In this document: in pieces, positions 1 through 10,900 of the stretch
Layout: each line of letters starts with the position of its first letter
Numbering within the stretch: position 1 is the stretch's first letter
Assembly: GCA_902806565.1 (NCBI GenBank)
Contig: CADCXA010000029.1
Span: 1,054,001 to 1,118,000, forward strand
Length of the DNA: 64,000 nt
Direction: 5' to 3'
Source of the DNA: Hypoxylon rubiginosum
Taxonomy: Eukaryota; Ascomycota; Sordariomycetes; Xylariales; Hypoxylaceae
Translations under genes and position numbers: made by a program
Notes under the pieces: model-generated
What the model was told of the DNA's origin: nothing
The model's input: only the letters and a program-made list of their open reading frames with translations
The model's database searches: none

Positions 1-680
1 GAGGCGGAGCATTTGACCCCTATTGTTGAATAATAGGCTAGAAACTATAACCACATAGTCATCGGTGGAAGGGGAACAGGCGCGCTAGAAAGAGGGTTGT
101 CAAGTTAGGCTGGACAGTAGGTATCTTTGATAGCTGCTTAGGAGGCCCCTCCACAGCAGAAAGTAAGCAGGACAGCCGGGAAACGAGCAATAATGGTTAG
201 TGAGACTGACTAGGCATGTATTGAAAAAGACGACGAATGTGCTTAGAACCTGAAGCCATTGCTGTCTGGGCTTGATGTGATGGCTAGAAATAGCCCTCGC
301 TGATAACTTTGAGGTCCCTTGTTGAAGATTGAATTCCCTACCACTCTCCCCAGGGTCGAGCAAGTGCGGTAAACCGTCTGAAGCCATGGTATAGTTAACT
401 AATAATGTGAATATAAATTCCTAAAACTGAGAGAGATCCTTGGTGCTGACGTCTGTACGTTCAGAGGAGAGAGAGAGAGAGAGAGGGAGGCACGGTCCGT
501 ACGTAAAATTATAAAATTGCTTCGGGGTATTTAGGAGGTACATCTCAAGTGTACATCTTGTGTACCTACATATGTACGTACATTATATTTATCTAACCAA
601 GAATACAACACGAAATGCTGCTGGTCATATCTTTTCCTGGTCATGAGTTAGTTCTCTTATATTCGATAGGCTGGCTGAGC
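1..680. other. Intergenic, left edge
   Basis: No protein family is recognisable here. A minus-strand open frame of 95 codons at 100-387 has no domain, signal peptide or splice context and is probably chance. A (GA)n microsatellite lies near 465-487. The last ~130 bases are rich in GTAC/TACGTA steps just before the oxygenase gene. Confidence 0.6.
465..487. repeat. (GA)n microsatellite
   Basis: About eleven GA dinucleotides in a row, in the upstream region of the 2-oxoglutarate oxygenase gene. Seen directly; no function inferred. Confidence 0.85.
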
Positions 681-1709
681 ATGGCGGAGGAAAGGCTTTT
701 GAAAGGCATTATGCCGTTCCTCGATGACGTCCCAACCGTACCGCTGCGTACCATTCCCCTGGCTGGCCTGCGTTCGGGCGACCAGGCCGTTGCAAAGATT
801 ACATTCACAGCATGCCAGGAGCTGGGCTTTTTCCTGCTCGACCTTCGAGGAGACAGCCTTGGGAACATGGTAATAGAGGAAATTGATGAACGACGCACCA
901 AAGAGCTTTCTCGGGTATGTTCGGATGCTACATGTTTCAAGATTCCCCTCTTGCCCATGTTTCCCAGCTTCAAACCCCGCGGTCAAGCCAAAATCGAGAC
1001 AAGCGAGCCAGATCGGTTCGAATGGTTTAATATTGGCCAGGACGGGCTGATCGGGAATACCAAACCTCAATCGCTTCCACCACTCGTACATGATCAGCTT
1101 TCACTGTTCCATTCATTCCTTGACCATGGCCCAAGTATCGTTGGGACCATTAGTTCGACCTTGGCCATGCAACTCGGTCTACCTGCGAACGCATCCGCAT
1201 CCTTACAGAGGCCCACCAAGCCATCCGGCACCGTGGTACGGTTCATTAAGGCATTTGCAAGCCCGGAGACAGAGGACCTCCGCACTAGCATGATCCACCA
1301 CACGGACTTCGGCACCATCGCATTGCTCGCAAACGTGCTCGGCGGGCTACAGATCCTCAGTTCACATCGGCCGCCAGAAGACAACAGCGCGTGGCTCTGG
1401 GTACGGCCACAACCTGGCTGCTTGATCGTAAACCTCGGCGATGCAATGGTCCAGTGGACTGGCAGCCTGCTGCGGAGCAATGTGCACCGCACCAATTTCG
1501 CACCCGGAGAGCAGCGCTTTCCCGATCGGTATAGCTTAGCTCTCTTAGTAAGACCAGAACGAGAGGCGAGTATGAAAAATCTCACCGGGGCTGGCGAGGG
1601 TGGCGAGGACGGCGACTTGACCGCCTGGGAGTGGGAGGTCAAGAAAACAATGGCGTCGACTCGTGGGGCAGCTGCTGAGGGTGTGAAGCTAATAGCTATG
1701 AATATCTGA
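681..1709 (+). CDS. 2-oxoglutarate/Fe(II)-dependent oxygenase, isopenicillin-N-synthase-like
   Basis: Single-exon gene of 342 codons starting at the second in-frame ATG (MAEERLLK); an ATG at 615 would add 22 hydrophobic residues and is less likely. The C-terminal half shows the double-stranded beta-helix iron site: HTD (H207, D209), distal H269 in NVHR, and the 2-oxoglutarate-binding R283-x-S285 in RYS. The N-terminal DIOX_N part has GFFLLDLRGD and FKPRG followed by EPDRFEWFN, typical of fungal members. Substrate unknown; such enzymes hydroxylate or desaturate small metabolites in the cytosol. Residues about 78-96 do not resemble the family although both flanks are in frame; a gtatgt...cag pair lies there but splicing it would shift the frame. 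No obvious functional partner nearby. Confidence 0.85.
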   Translation: MAEERLLKGIMPFLDDVPTVPLRTIPLAGLRSGDQAVAKITFTACQELGFFLLDLRGDSLGNMVIEEIDERRTKELSRVCSDATCFKIPLLPMFPSFKPRGQAKIETSEPDRFEWFNIGQDGLIGNTKPQSLPPLVHDQLSLFHSFLDHGPSIVGTISSTLAMQLGLPANASASLQRPTKPSGTVVRFIKAFASPETEDLRTSMIHHTDFGTIALLANVLGGLQILSSHRPPEDNSAWLWVRPQPGCLIVNLGDAMVQWTGSLLRSNVHRTNFAPGEQRFPDRYSLALLVRPEREASMKNLTGAGEGGEDGDLTAWEWEVKKTMASTRGAAAEGVKLIAMNI

Positions 1710-2680
1710 ATTCGTCTTGGTTATGTCACAAGGTAGAATAACTAATACTTCTCCCAGCTAGATAAGCATCAATAGAAATTTCCTTTTCTCGGTTACTGTG
1801 ACAGTAGGTACATAAAATAGTTACAGAGGTTAAAGGCATAGCGTTGACAACTTCCCCTTGGTCATTGTCACTTGTGTTAGGCTTCGGCAGACCTCCTACC
1901 TGTTGACCAGCCTAGCTCTCGATCCAATCTCTGATGCGACTCTCTAGAGTCTCCATTAATATCTCGAATTTGTAAATTGATTTCCATTTGGACCGTGATA
2001 GTTCTGTGTTCTGCATTGATGTGACTGCCTTCCCTTAGTGGATATCCATCTTCGGCACAATCAGTGTCGAGGTTCGTGAACTGGGCATCCTTTCCGTAGG
2101 CTCCGAAGTTACCGAAGTTGCGTACCTAGCTTGGTCGTGGCTATACCTATGGGACTGGAGCTTAGTGATGAAGCATTTAGATTATAACAAAGCAAAATGA
2201 GTAGAAAAACTGAGGTTAGACAAAGAAAACAGCTTCCCGAATTGACGGCCAGGTTGCCGGGTTGCCAGCTGGCCAGAAAACACTCTGCGAACACTCTCCA
2301 TATATAAGGATATTTTATACTGTCCAATAGCACAGCTCATGTGCAATGGCGAGTGAAGATATGAAAGGAAGAATAAGCAGAAACTAGATTTGTGATTGTT
2401 CAAAGACTGATGGGTTAGCGGCGCAAGGACTCGGAGCAGGGCTATATGCAGGCTTCGTGTAGATATGTAGGCTTCGTGTAGGTTTATGCATTCATGTTGG
2501 TGTACCAGGTAGGTACTATTACTTGTTGGTTGCAATCTAAAGTTACCTCCCTTACATATTAATTCGGGCTGTGGAACAAATTTCCTCTCTGTTTCTTTCT
2601 TTCTTTCTTCAATTCTCTACCCCTCTTTTAACCTTATACCCAACCACATTTACTACCATATCTGCAATTTCGCTGCGACC
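1710..2680. other. Intergenic
   Basis: Nothing coding recognised between the oxygenase and the short-chain reductase. A short (TTTC)n tract at about 2592-2610 lies about 70 bp before the reductase start and forms a pyrimidine-rich leader, which is common upstream of fungal genes. Confidence 0.6.
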
Positions 2681-3650
2681 ATGACTTCCACAGAAACTGT
2701 CTTGATTACCGGCTGCAGCGATGGCGGCATTGGTTCCGCGCTTGCTATTATTTTCCAAAAACGTGGATTCCACGTTTTCGCCACAGCTCGTAATCCTTCC
2801 AAAATGAAGAGCCTTGATGGCCTCTCCAACGTAACTTTGCTGGCACTTGATGTTGTGAAATCAGACGACATCAAGGCAGCCGTCGAGGCAGTGACCAAGC
2901 ACACAGGCGGCACTCTAAACTACTTGGTTAGTAACGCAGGGCGCAACCACTTCATGCCGATACTCGACGAAGACCTAGACAGGGTTAGGGATCTCTTCGA
3001 GATAAACTTCTATGGCCCGATTGCTCTCACTCAGGCGTTCGCCCCTCTGCTCATCAAGGCCAAGGGTATGGCGGTGTACATCACGTCAATTTCTGGATAT
3101 GTCCACGTCCCATATATGGGTATGTGTCTTTGCTATCACCAGTCTCCCCCCAGATGTTCATTTGATATCTACCATAAGCCTTGACTAATCCACGCCGAAG
3201 GGACGTATGCGGCATCCAAGCGGTCCCTGGAGATAGTAGCAGAAACACTCAGGCTAGAGCTTGCTCCCTTAGGAGTTGACGTGCTTGAGGTCGTGACAGG
3301 GGCAGTTAAAACATTGGGCCAAACTTACTTCGGCGATCTGAAACTTCCCGCAGGGTCTCTATACAAGAGCATTGAAGATACTTTTGTCAGCAGGGCTCAG
3401 GGCAATGACCAAGTACCCAGAATGGACACGATGGAATACGGTACAGCCGTCGTAGATAGCATCATGAATCGCACTACAGGTCGATTCTGGTATGGCAACA
3501 ATGCAGAGATGGTAAAGATGAGCACAACTGCAACATCAGTACCACAATCCGCCATGGTACGTTCCACGCATCCCTCAACCTGGCAATGCTAACTGGAGAT
3601 AGGATGCTGGTTTTGCCATGGGAACTGGTCTTGATGCATTGGCAAAATAG
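2681..3650 (+). CDS. Short-chain dehydrogenase/reductase, 1-acyl-DHAP-reductase-like
   Basis: Exons 2681-3119, 3201-3556 and 3603-3650, with introns gtatgt..aag and gtacgt..tag (the second only 46 bp, with a CTAAC branch site). The joined protein has the N-terminal cofactor motif TGCSDGGIG, the NAG motif (SNAG), catalytic Ser in SISGY near residue 136 and the Tyr/Lys pair in YAASK (Y149, K153) created across intron 1. The short last exon ends in GTGLDALAK. Overall it resembles Ayr1-type NADPH-dependent 1-acyldihydroxyacetone-phosphate reductases, but this subfamily is broad in fungi and the substrate is not certain. Stands alone; neighbours suggest no pathway. Confidence 0.85.
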
Positions 3651-4124
3651 CGGGAAGTTAAGCTATGGAAGATGCAGAGAGAGTATTTTCGTGCTTAAGC
3701 TCCTAGGTAGTAGAAGAACATCATAATGTTAAAAGGTAGGCAATAAGTACACCGTTGCGGCTTACCAAAGGGGCGTTTCGCAGAAAGGAGCAACGGTATC
3801 TTTGACACATTGTTTTGTTATATTTTCCAACAAGAAATCAATAGACATGTAAATGCTACCCACGCAACCTACATTTGATCTAAAATAGCATTATAGTAAA
3901 AAATTCACCATATCAAACTTAGACAAGTCATATCGAGTCAGCGATCACCCTGTTAGTAAGCATATCATGTATTATCTATCTAGGTAACTAGGTAGATATT
4001 AGTCCGTGATTTTTTTCTTCCCTTTCTCCCTTTTCTAAGAAAAAAACGCCCGTTTACTTAATCTGGCGGACCACAGCCTAAGTTAGTGGGTTATGTAGGT
4101 AGATTAGGTTAGAACCCGATCTGC
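3651..4124. other. Intergenic between convergent genes
   Basis: AT-rich 3' flanks of the reductase (plus) and the secreted protein gene (minus). Contains a CTAGGTAACTAGGTAG repeat near 3980-3995 of the dispersed TAGGTA type. Nothing else seen. Confidence 0.55.
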
Positions 4125-4721
4125 TTAACATTGGGAATATCCAACGATAATATTCCAATTATTAGAGGAAAATTGCTGACCTCTCACCTGCTCACTTGAG
4201 TCATCGGCGAGGCAGGTATCGATGATATCCTGGGCATACTGAGACCATAGGCTACAGTCAATCGAAAGGGGAGTGTCGTTGTCGTTGCACCAGAAGATCG
4301 CCGAGTCGTAAGAACAGCTGATTCGGGAGCAAACCTTAGGGCCTGCGTCGATGTGGCATTGACCAGTCTTTCCTTTAAGGTAATCAATGCCCTTGTCGGC
4401 CCAGTACTTTTCCGCGTACCAGAACTGGGGAATATCGCAGGATACATGATCGACTACCTTATCGGGGAAAGATAAGTCAGTGGTATTGTGGTCAGGCCAT
4501 GCAAAGTTTGGGTTCGCTTCGCGGATCTGAGCTTCGATGTCTTGGAAGCTGGGGCCTGTAAAGGAAACTTCAGGCTCGTTGGCTGTGATGTTTCCCGTCC
4601 AAGTTACGTTGCCAAGTGTATAGCCATTTGGGATTCCGTTGTATGTATCGGCAATTGGTCCCAATGCAGCGACTGTAGCCGCCATCCACGATAGGGATGA
4701 AATGATGCTAAAAGACTTCAT
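4125..4721 (-). CDS. Small secreted cysteine-rich protein
   Basis: Uninterrupted frame of 198 codons from the ATG at 4721 (MKSFSII); the 43 residues upstream in the open frame are leader DNA. A hydrophobic signal peptide of about 20 residues is followed by a mature domain with eight cysteines, suitable for four disulphides, including VCSRISCSYDSAIFWCNDN. This pattern recalls a family of fungal secreted hypothetical proteins often predicted as effectors; I cannot name a function. A gtgaga donor-like site occurs near the C-terminus, but the unspliced end (NIIVGYSQC) supplies the eighth cysteine and is preferred. Located beside a gene-poor RIP-like stretch, a common setting for effector candidates. 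Confidence 0.75.
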   Translation of the reverse strand: MKSFSIISSLSWMAATVAALGPIADTYNGIPNGYTLGNVTWTGNITANEPEVSFTGPSFQDIEAQIREANPNFAWPDHNTTDLSFPDKVVDHVSCDIPQFWYAEKYWADKGIDYLKGKTGQCHIDAGPKVCSRISCSYDSAIFWCNDNDTPLSIDCSLWSQYAQDIIDTCLADDSSEQVRGQQFSSNNWNIIVGYSQC

Positions 4722-6100
4722 TGTCGAGGAACAGCTTGATTTGAATGAGTTGAAAAGATGATTTAGAGAAATTGTGATAACATATATCTGAGGACTGAAT
4801 GATTGAGTGATTGAATGATGGAGATAAGAATAAGGAATATTTTCTTGCAAGATTGACGAGACTAAAAGGACTTTATATAATAGTGTAAAATATAATAATT
4901 ACTCACATTGTTCAGCGAACACCTTGGTGATATCGTACGATGTGGGTGATGTCTAGTAACAACTTGTTTATAAAAGTCAAGAACAATAACCGGAATTTGT
5001 GATCAGGTCAGATGTTATTTAACAAAGGAGTAGATAATTTCCCTGTTTCCAAGTGTACAGTGGTTTTCGAGAGGTCTTTTATCTCTTGGTATAAAATTAT
5101 ATCGTATCCATCCACGGGTGTTTTGTGACCTGAAATATTTGTTCCCAAATACCCCGTTACATAAGTTAGCCCTTTTCTAGCTATGAATAACTGTCTCAGA
5201 GATTCTTATAAGGTGACCTCCTTATTAATTGGTTGGATTATTAAGCTTGCACCGGCTCTTATAGAGCAAGTTTCTTACGATAAAATCACTATAATGTAGT
5301 GCCTAATAAGCGTAAAGATACGTAAATCTTAACGCCTACTTCTAAATATGCCTTGGTACTTACTTAGAAAGAAAAAGTAGTTACCTTATATAGGAGGTAT
5401 CTATCACAGGTACCTAGGTACCTATTGACATCGTAAGTGATATTATAAGGTACTCGTTAGTGGCTTAACCATCCCTTACTACTTGAGTAGAGTTACAAGT
5501 CTGTTGGTGACATACAATTAGGATACGATTATAGGCTTGTTAGTATAAGGGGAGGGATAGTAAGGGAGATAGGCCCCTTTATCTAGGCCTTTTATGAGGA
5601 GTCCTTGTTACGTCACCTAGAGGTTCAGCTTACGCATAATTATCAGGGATTTACCACGTAGGTACCCTCTGGCTTCGATAATTAGGAGTAAGAATTATAC
5701 GGCTCTGTAACCTAACTGGTAACCGAAGTTATCAGGACACGATGAATAGTAATCAGGTTGAGTATAACGAATATTCAATGACTAATCCCTCTTTGAACTC
5801 ATCCACTATTTCTACTGGCTGGATACAAGTCCGCAAGATCTAAACATAGCCAACTTAGGGCCACATGGCAGATAATGAATGCTTCAAGTACCCGTGAGGA
5901 TGATAAAATTGTATTGGTCAGAGCTCGCTCCGTTCTAGTCTTAATTACATAAGCTATCCTTTCTTTTCGTGTTGTCGAGACAAAGACATAGGTAGAAGGA
6001 AAAAGACAAAGAGAACATATCGTGTGTATAAGGGTGATACCCTCTAATATCCATCTACCTAGTCAGTACTGTGTGTTTTTCATTCCTTAGCTATATCACA
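4722..6100. other. Gene-poor, TpA-rich stretch, possible RIP-degraded repeat
   Basis: About 1.4 kb with no open frame of interest. The central part (about 5000-5760) is rich in TA, TTA and TAA steps, poor in CG, and broken by stops in all frames, which is the look of repeat DNA degraded by repeat-induced point mutation. TACCTAGGTACC-type motifs lie near 5409-5425. The element it may derive from cannot be identified. The left 130 bp is the promoter of the secreted protein gene (TATATAA near 4874). Confidence 0.4.
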
Positions 6101-7434
6101 ATGCTGTTGCTGCCTCGCATCGCTACGTCTTTGCCAGATTCCGATGCTGACCTTGTCCCCAATCCTGATATTCCAAGGCTTGGACCAGCTACGGTGGCAG
6201 TAACGTGGACACTCACAGCAATATGCATCATTATAGTTGCTGCTAGATTCTACGTTCGTTCAAGAGTTACGCGCTCTATTGGCTCTGATGACTGGTTTAT
6301 GCTTGCTGCAGTGGTACGTTTATGATTCTCAACAACATCGCTTCCAATTCTTTTATCTGCGACAATGTTGACCTCTGCTCACCAATGTAGATATTTCGAA
6401 TCGGCGCCCAGGCGGCAAGCCAAAAGATGTACGATAACAATCTAGGCAATGGCGAGGAATTCGTGACATACCAACAGCAAGCCGCCATTTTCATGTATAA
6501 CTGGATCCAGCTCGTCATTTCTATCCCCGTTACTATCTTGGCTAGAGTCTCCATCACCATCTTACTGGTACGCATATTCGACAGGCAGCGGTGGTTGAGG
6601 CTGTATTTGATCACATTTACCGTACTTATGACTGTTGTCGCCTTGACAGTTATGGTCACTGTCTGCATACAATGTAGACCAGTTACTGCATTTTGGGACC
6701 CAATATTGCGAGCGACAGGAAGCGCGACGTGCTGGGACCCTATAATTGTTCAGTATCTGGCCTACATTGGGCAAGGTTAGTAAATACCCCATCACCTCCC
6801 TGACGTCTAGACAGGTGTTAACCGATATAATCATTTAGCCCTCTTCACGTTTTCAGACCTCACCTATGTCTTATTCCCCGTCATAGTAATCTGGAAACTC
6901 CATATGCCCATAGGCCAAAGAATTGGTCTTACTATGGTAATGATGCTATCATTACTAACCATGGCGGCTTCGATCGTGAAGATGATTGCGTCTCAGGTGT
7001 TGTCGGCGCAGGGACCCGGTGACGTATGGTGGGCCAATCCCAGTTCTAGTATCATCAGTAGCGGGGCCGAGCAATCTGCCGTCATTATTCTAGGCAGTGT
7101 ACCGCCGCTGTTAGCTATATTCAAGACGGGCTTTGGGTGTCTCCGCAACATAATAGCATCGCTTAGGAGTTACGTTAGCAGAAAAATGTCAAGCTGTAAG
7201 CTGCGCTCTAAGTTGAAGAGCTCCGGCTACTCTTCCGAGAACAGCTCGGAGCCAGGCCAGCAGAGAGCAAGGTCTGCTTACCTTGAAAAAGATGATCTGA
7301 TGGATAAGGGACCGAATCCTACCTTTAGTTCGTCAGGGAATGACAGTTATTCAGATCTACGAGCGAGGATGGATATCTGGCGAACGGATTCTTTCGTCGT
7401 CACGTATGAGCAAATTGGTTCACGAACAAGGTAG
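6101..7434 (+). CDS. Pth11-like seven-helix integral membrane protein (fungal rhodopsin-like domain)
   Basis: Exons 6101-6313, 6391-6775 and 6857-7434 give 391 residues; introns are gtacgt..tag and gttagt..cag and close in frame. The first ATG is at 6101. Seven hydrophobic segments follow a short N-terminus; diagnostic landmarks are RSIGSDDWFM after helix 1, ARVSITILLVRIF in helix 3, and the DLTYVLFPVIVIWKL segment. The tail of about 100 residues is polar, Ser-rich and cytosolic. No CFEM domain precedes the helices. The family includes Magnaporthe PTH11, a surface-sensing receptor; most paralogues are uncharacterised. No functional link to neighbours is visible. Confidence 0.88.
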
Positions 7435-7934
7435 ACTCAGGACAGCGTATGAGATGAGAGCCACGAGTATTTGTTGGCTGGTATAGGGGGCTATATTAGT
7501 GGATGATATCACCACGTTTGACGGCAGTTTGGAAGAGAAGAATGGATTTGGAAGCCCAAAATGATTCTATGACAATATTTTAATCAGATACGTACCTACT
7601 CAGATACCTGGATAGGTACCTATCATTTTCTAGTCAAAACTATTATCTAGATCTAGTATACGTTTTTAATCGCAAAGATCAAGAGCTACTGTCAGTGGGG
7701 GGTTTTATTCCCCTTGTTGGTGAAGCCTAATGTGACGAGAGTGTTCGAAGTGAGGGAAAAGTCCCCGAAACCTATTACAAGTTGTTGAACACACTAATTA
7801 CCGTAAGACACAATGCTACACGCGAGATGGCTGCGGATTTATTATGGAATTTTATTAGTGCCACTTAGATAAACAAACCAAACTCGCTCTCCCAATCGAT
7901 GTATATGTATAAGCAGACGACTAAACAAAGCCTC
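7435..7934. other. Intergenic between convergent genes
   Basis: 3' flanks of the Pth11-like gene and permease 1. Contains a hairpin-prone run of TACCTA/TAGGTA near 7592-7624. No coding content. Confidence 0.6.
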
Positions 7935-10900
7935 TTAAGCTGCACTACCAGATCCTTCACCGATATGTAAATCCAAGGTTTCCCCTTTAACTGCGGTCTT
8001 GGCATCATCGATCGAGCTTCTGTCGTCATTGATGGGCTGCGCGTCCGTCTCGATCACAACGCCTGAATAACCCGAGCGTTTGCCGTACGTAAACCAGAAA
8101 GTGATCGAGAGAATGATGACCCCCCCAAGTAGGAGAGAGGCGTAATTCCTATAACGCAGAGACCAGGTCAGCATGATTTTTTTTTGAAAGGAGAAAGGGG
8201 TGTTCGGTAGATATCAACTTACATATTCTCTACAGTTACCGGGTTGAGAGTGGGGAAACACAGAACGATGACGAGAAAACAAGACCACATAAGTGCCGCA
8301 AGATTGATGAATGGGCCGAGCTTTCCTAGGTTCCAAGGGCCTAGAGTCGCCCGATGCTGCATCCTATTGAAGAGGTGCAAACCGATAGGAAGCGTGTACA
8401 AGACCATGACAGATGCCAAAATGACAGACATGAAGCCATAAAAGGCCGTCGTATTCCCAATGTAGATGAGGATAATGAACATTGGCGGAATGGTTATAAC
8501 CATCATACCTCGCACCGGTACGTCGAAACGAGCATCGACAACCGCAAGCCATGACGGAAACATGTTGTCGCGTGCCATGGCAAAAATTGCGCGAGAGCCG
8601 GAGCCTATAGCGTCAACGGCTGAGACAAACGCTATTATAGTAGCTACAGAGTTCATGATAATTCCTCCGGCGACGCTGCCGGTTGCATTGATGTATATCT
8701 GGCCACTGGTTAGAAGTCACCCTAGTGACATGAGGAGGATTGGCATGGGAATCGACGTACCTGTGTTGCTGGAGACAAAGCGCCAACCGGGCTCGCCAGA
8801 ACGCTATCGAGGTCGCCGAGGCAGAACAAAAACACAATGATGAAGGGAAGGGTGATTAGTCCATTTGCGACAACGTTATAGAACACTTTCTAAAGGTTAG
8901 TCACATTTGTCTCCCGCCCGCCGCGGCCCAAGAAGGGAGCGGCAAAGATAACGGGTACTTACTTGCTCGTGGGATGGTTCTTGAGGCGTGTCGAGTCTCT
9001 TCCGAGAAATAGGCAGCGGTTTCTAGACCGCCGAATCCATACACGGAACTGAGGAGGCCGATACACCAAGCCATGCCATCGCTCCACCCGGTATAGTTCT
9101 GGGATCCTGTAAAAACCCACTCGGCGGTGTGTTTCTCTGGAGTACATGCAAGCAGGACAACGATGATGACGATATATCCAATTACGTGGATCACCATTGC
9201 TAGACGACTATTAGGCCAACTGCGTAATTCGTAATGGGGCATGCGCTATTTACCGGAGATATTCAAGGCCTTGATGACCTTGTGTCCACACAAATGTAGA
9301 CTGGTGCCGAAGATCATGAACCCCCAAAATATCTACGTGATAGTGTTAAGTCTCGTATAAGATAAATGGTAGAGCTCTGGAAGTTGTCTCTTACCAATGC
9401 GACATGCCATCTCTCGGGAACATACTCTTCACGAGAAAGGATAATATAAGCCTGAAGCTGAACGGCGACGCCCGACATTGCGCTTGTTATACCAAGCCAG
9501 CCGGTGCCCGTGATGATATAACCCGTGACGAAGCCCTAAAGTCGCAGTATTGCATTAACAGCATAACTTGAATATTGTTTTCGGGTATCACTTACAACAA
9601 GCGGGCGGTATTTAGGAGGCGCCAATGCCTATTCGTCCCATATCTTTTATTAGCATCGAGAACCGAACAACGAAGGCTAAGGTCCAAGAGCTTACCGTAG
9701 TCCAATGATAGAGAGCGCCGCTGGTTGGCCATGCACTATACAAATTAATTGTTAGCACACGTAACGTGAGAACTTTAAGTACCATAGCGGCAACTAGTGG
9801 TTGCTCGGAATGGACTTAAAGTGGTAATGATCGTGGTGGCAGGAATGATTCCATGCCCTGTATATACCTTTACACCTAATTTATATGGTGGGGTACAAGA
9901 CCCTACTATCTGGAAATGGCTTTGAAATTTTGTAATGGCTTTGGTACATTTAAATTTGGTTATGATTCTTATATTTGGAATCATTCCTTCAATATATAAG
10001 GTGGCAATGGAATAAGGTATTGGAATGGGAATAATTTCTTTCAAAGAATGATTATTACTACTAGGAATAATCTTAAGAAGGTAATAATTCCTTTTAATAA
10101 AATAATTACTTTTAAGAAATGATTACTACTACCAGGAATAATCTTAAAAAGGTAATAATTCCTCTTAATAAAATGATTACTTTTAAGGAATAATTACTAC
10201 TACTAGGAATAATCTTAAGAAGGCAATAATTCCTCTTAATGGAATAATTACTTTTAAAAAATAATAGGAATAACTTTAAAATTATTACCCCATAACCTTT
10301 ATTATATTAAATAACTAAACCTTATTATTAATTTCCTTAGCTTAGATGATATAATTAAACTTAAAGAAAACAATATAATTCAAACAATGGTTCTGTTGGA
10401 AAGACAAGGTATTTGCTAGCAAATAGGTGGTGTGTAACGTGAGCGAAGCAAAGTACGAAAATGGACTGATGAGACTTGATTGATTACTAGAAGAGGAATA
10501 GGTTTACCAGAAGTGGTAAGCGGGGAAGATATGTACAGAGTTGGTTGTGCGCATGTGGCTGCGCGCACGTGACAGCGCACAGGTTGCCTACGGGTAATTG
10601 TATTCCCGACAGGTTCGAATCCTGAATATAGTAAAAAAAAAAAAAAAGTTCCAAAATAAATGTATAACAATATATATTAAAATAAAATATAAAATAATGA
10701 AAAATAAAAAACCCTAATATCAGAATGATAATAGGAAAATTGGAATAATATTTTGATTTTTTGTAACGCCGGAATCATTCCGTTACAAGGAATCATTCCC
10801 TGACCTGGAATCATTCCTTATAACAGGAATAATAGTATTTAAAGTGTTAATAGCTTTTTTTTCCCATAATTCCGACCTCCTGGAATCATTCCGAGCAACC

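Noticed and set aside
100..387. Minus-strand 95-codon frame as a gene
   Set aside because: No domain, signal peptide, splice context or codon pattern to support it.
915..967. gtatgt...cag intron candidate in the 2-oxoglutarate oxygenase gene
   Set aside because: Good splice signals, but it is 53 nt long and its removal shifts the frame and truncates the protein; unspliced, the catalytic half stays in frame.
10560..10638. Functional tRNA gene
   Set aside because: The T-arm and B box are good, but there is no pairing acceptor stem and no T-run terminator; an A-tail follows instead.
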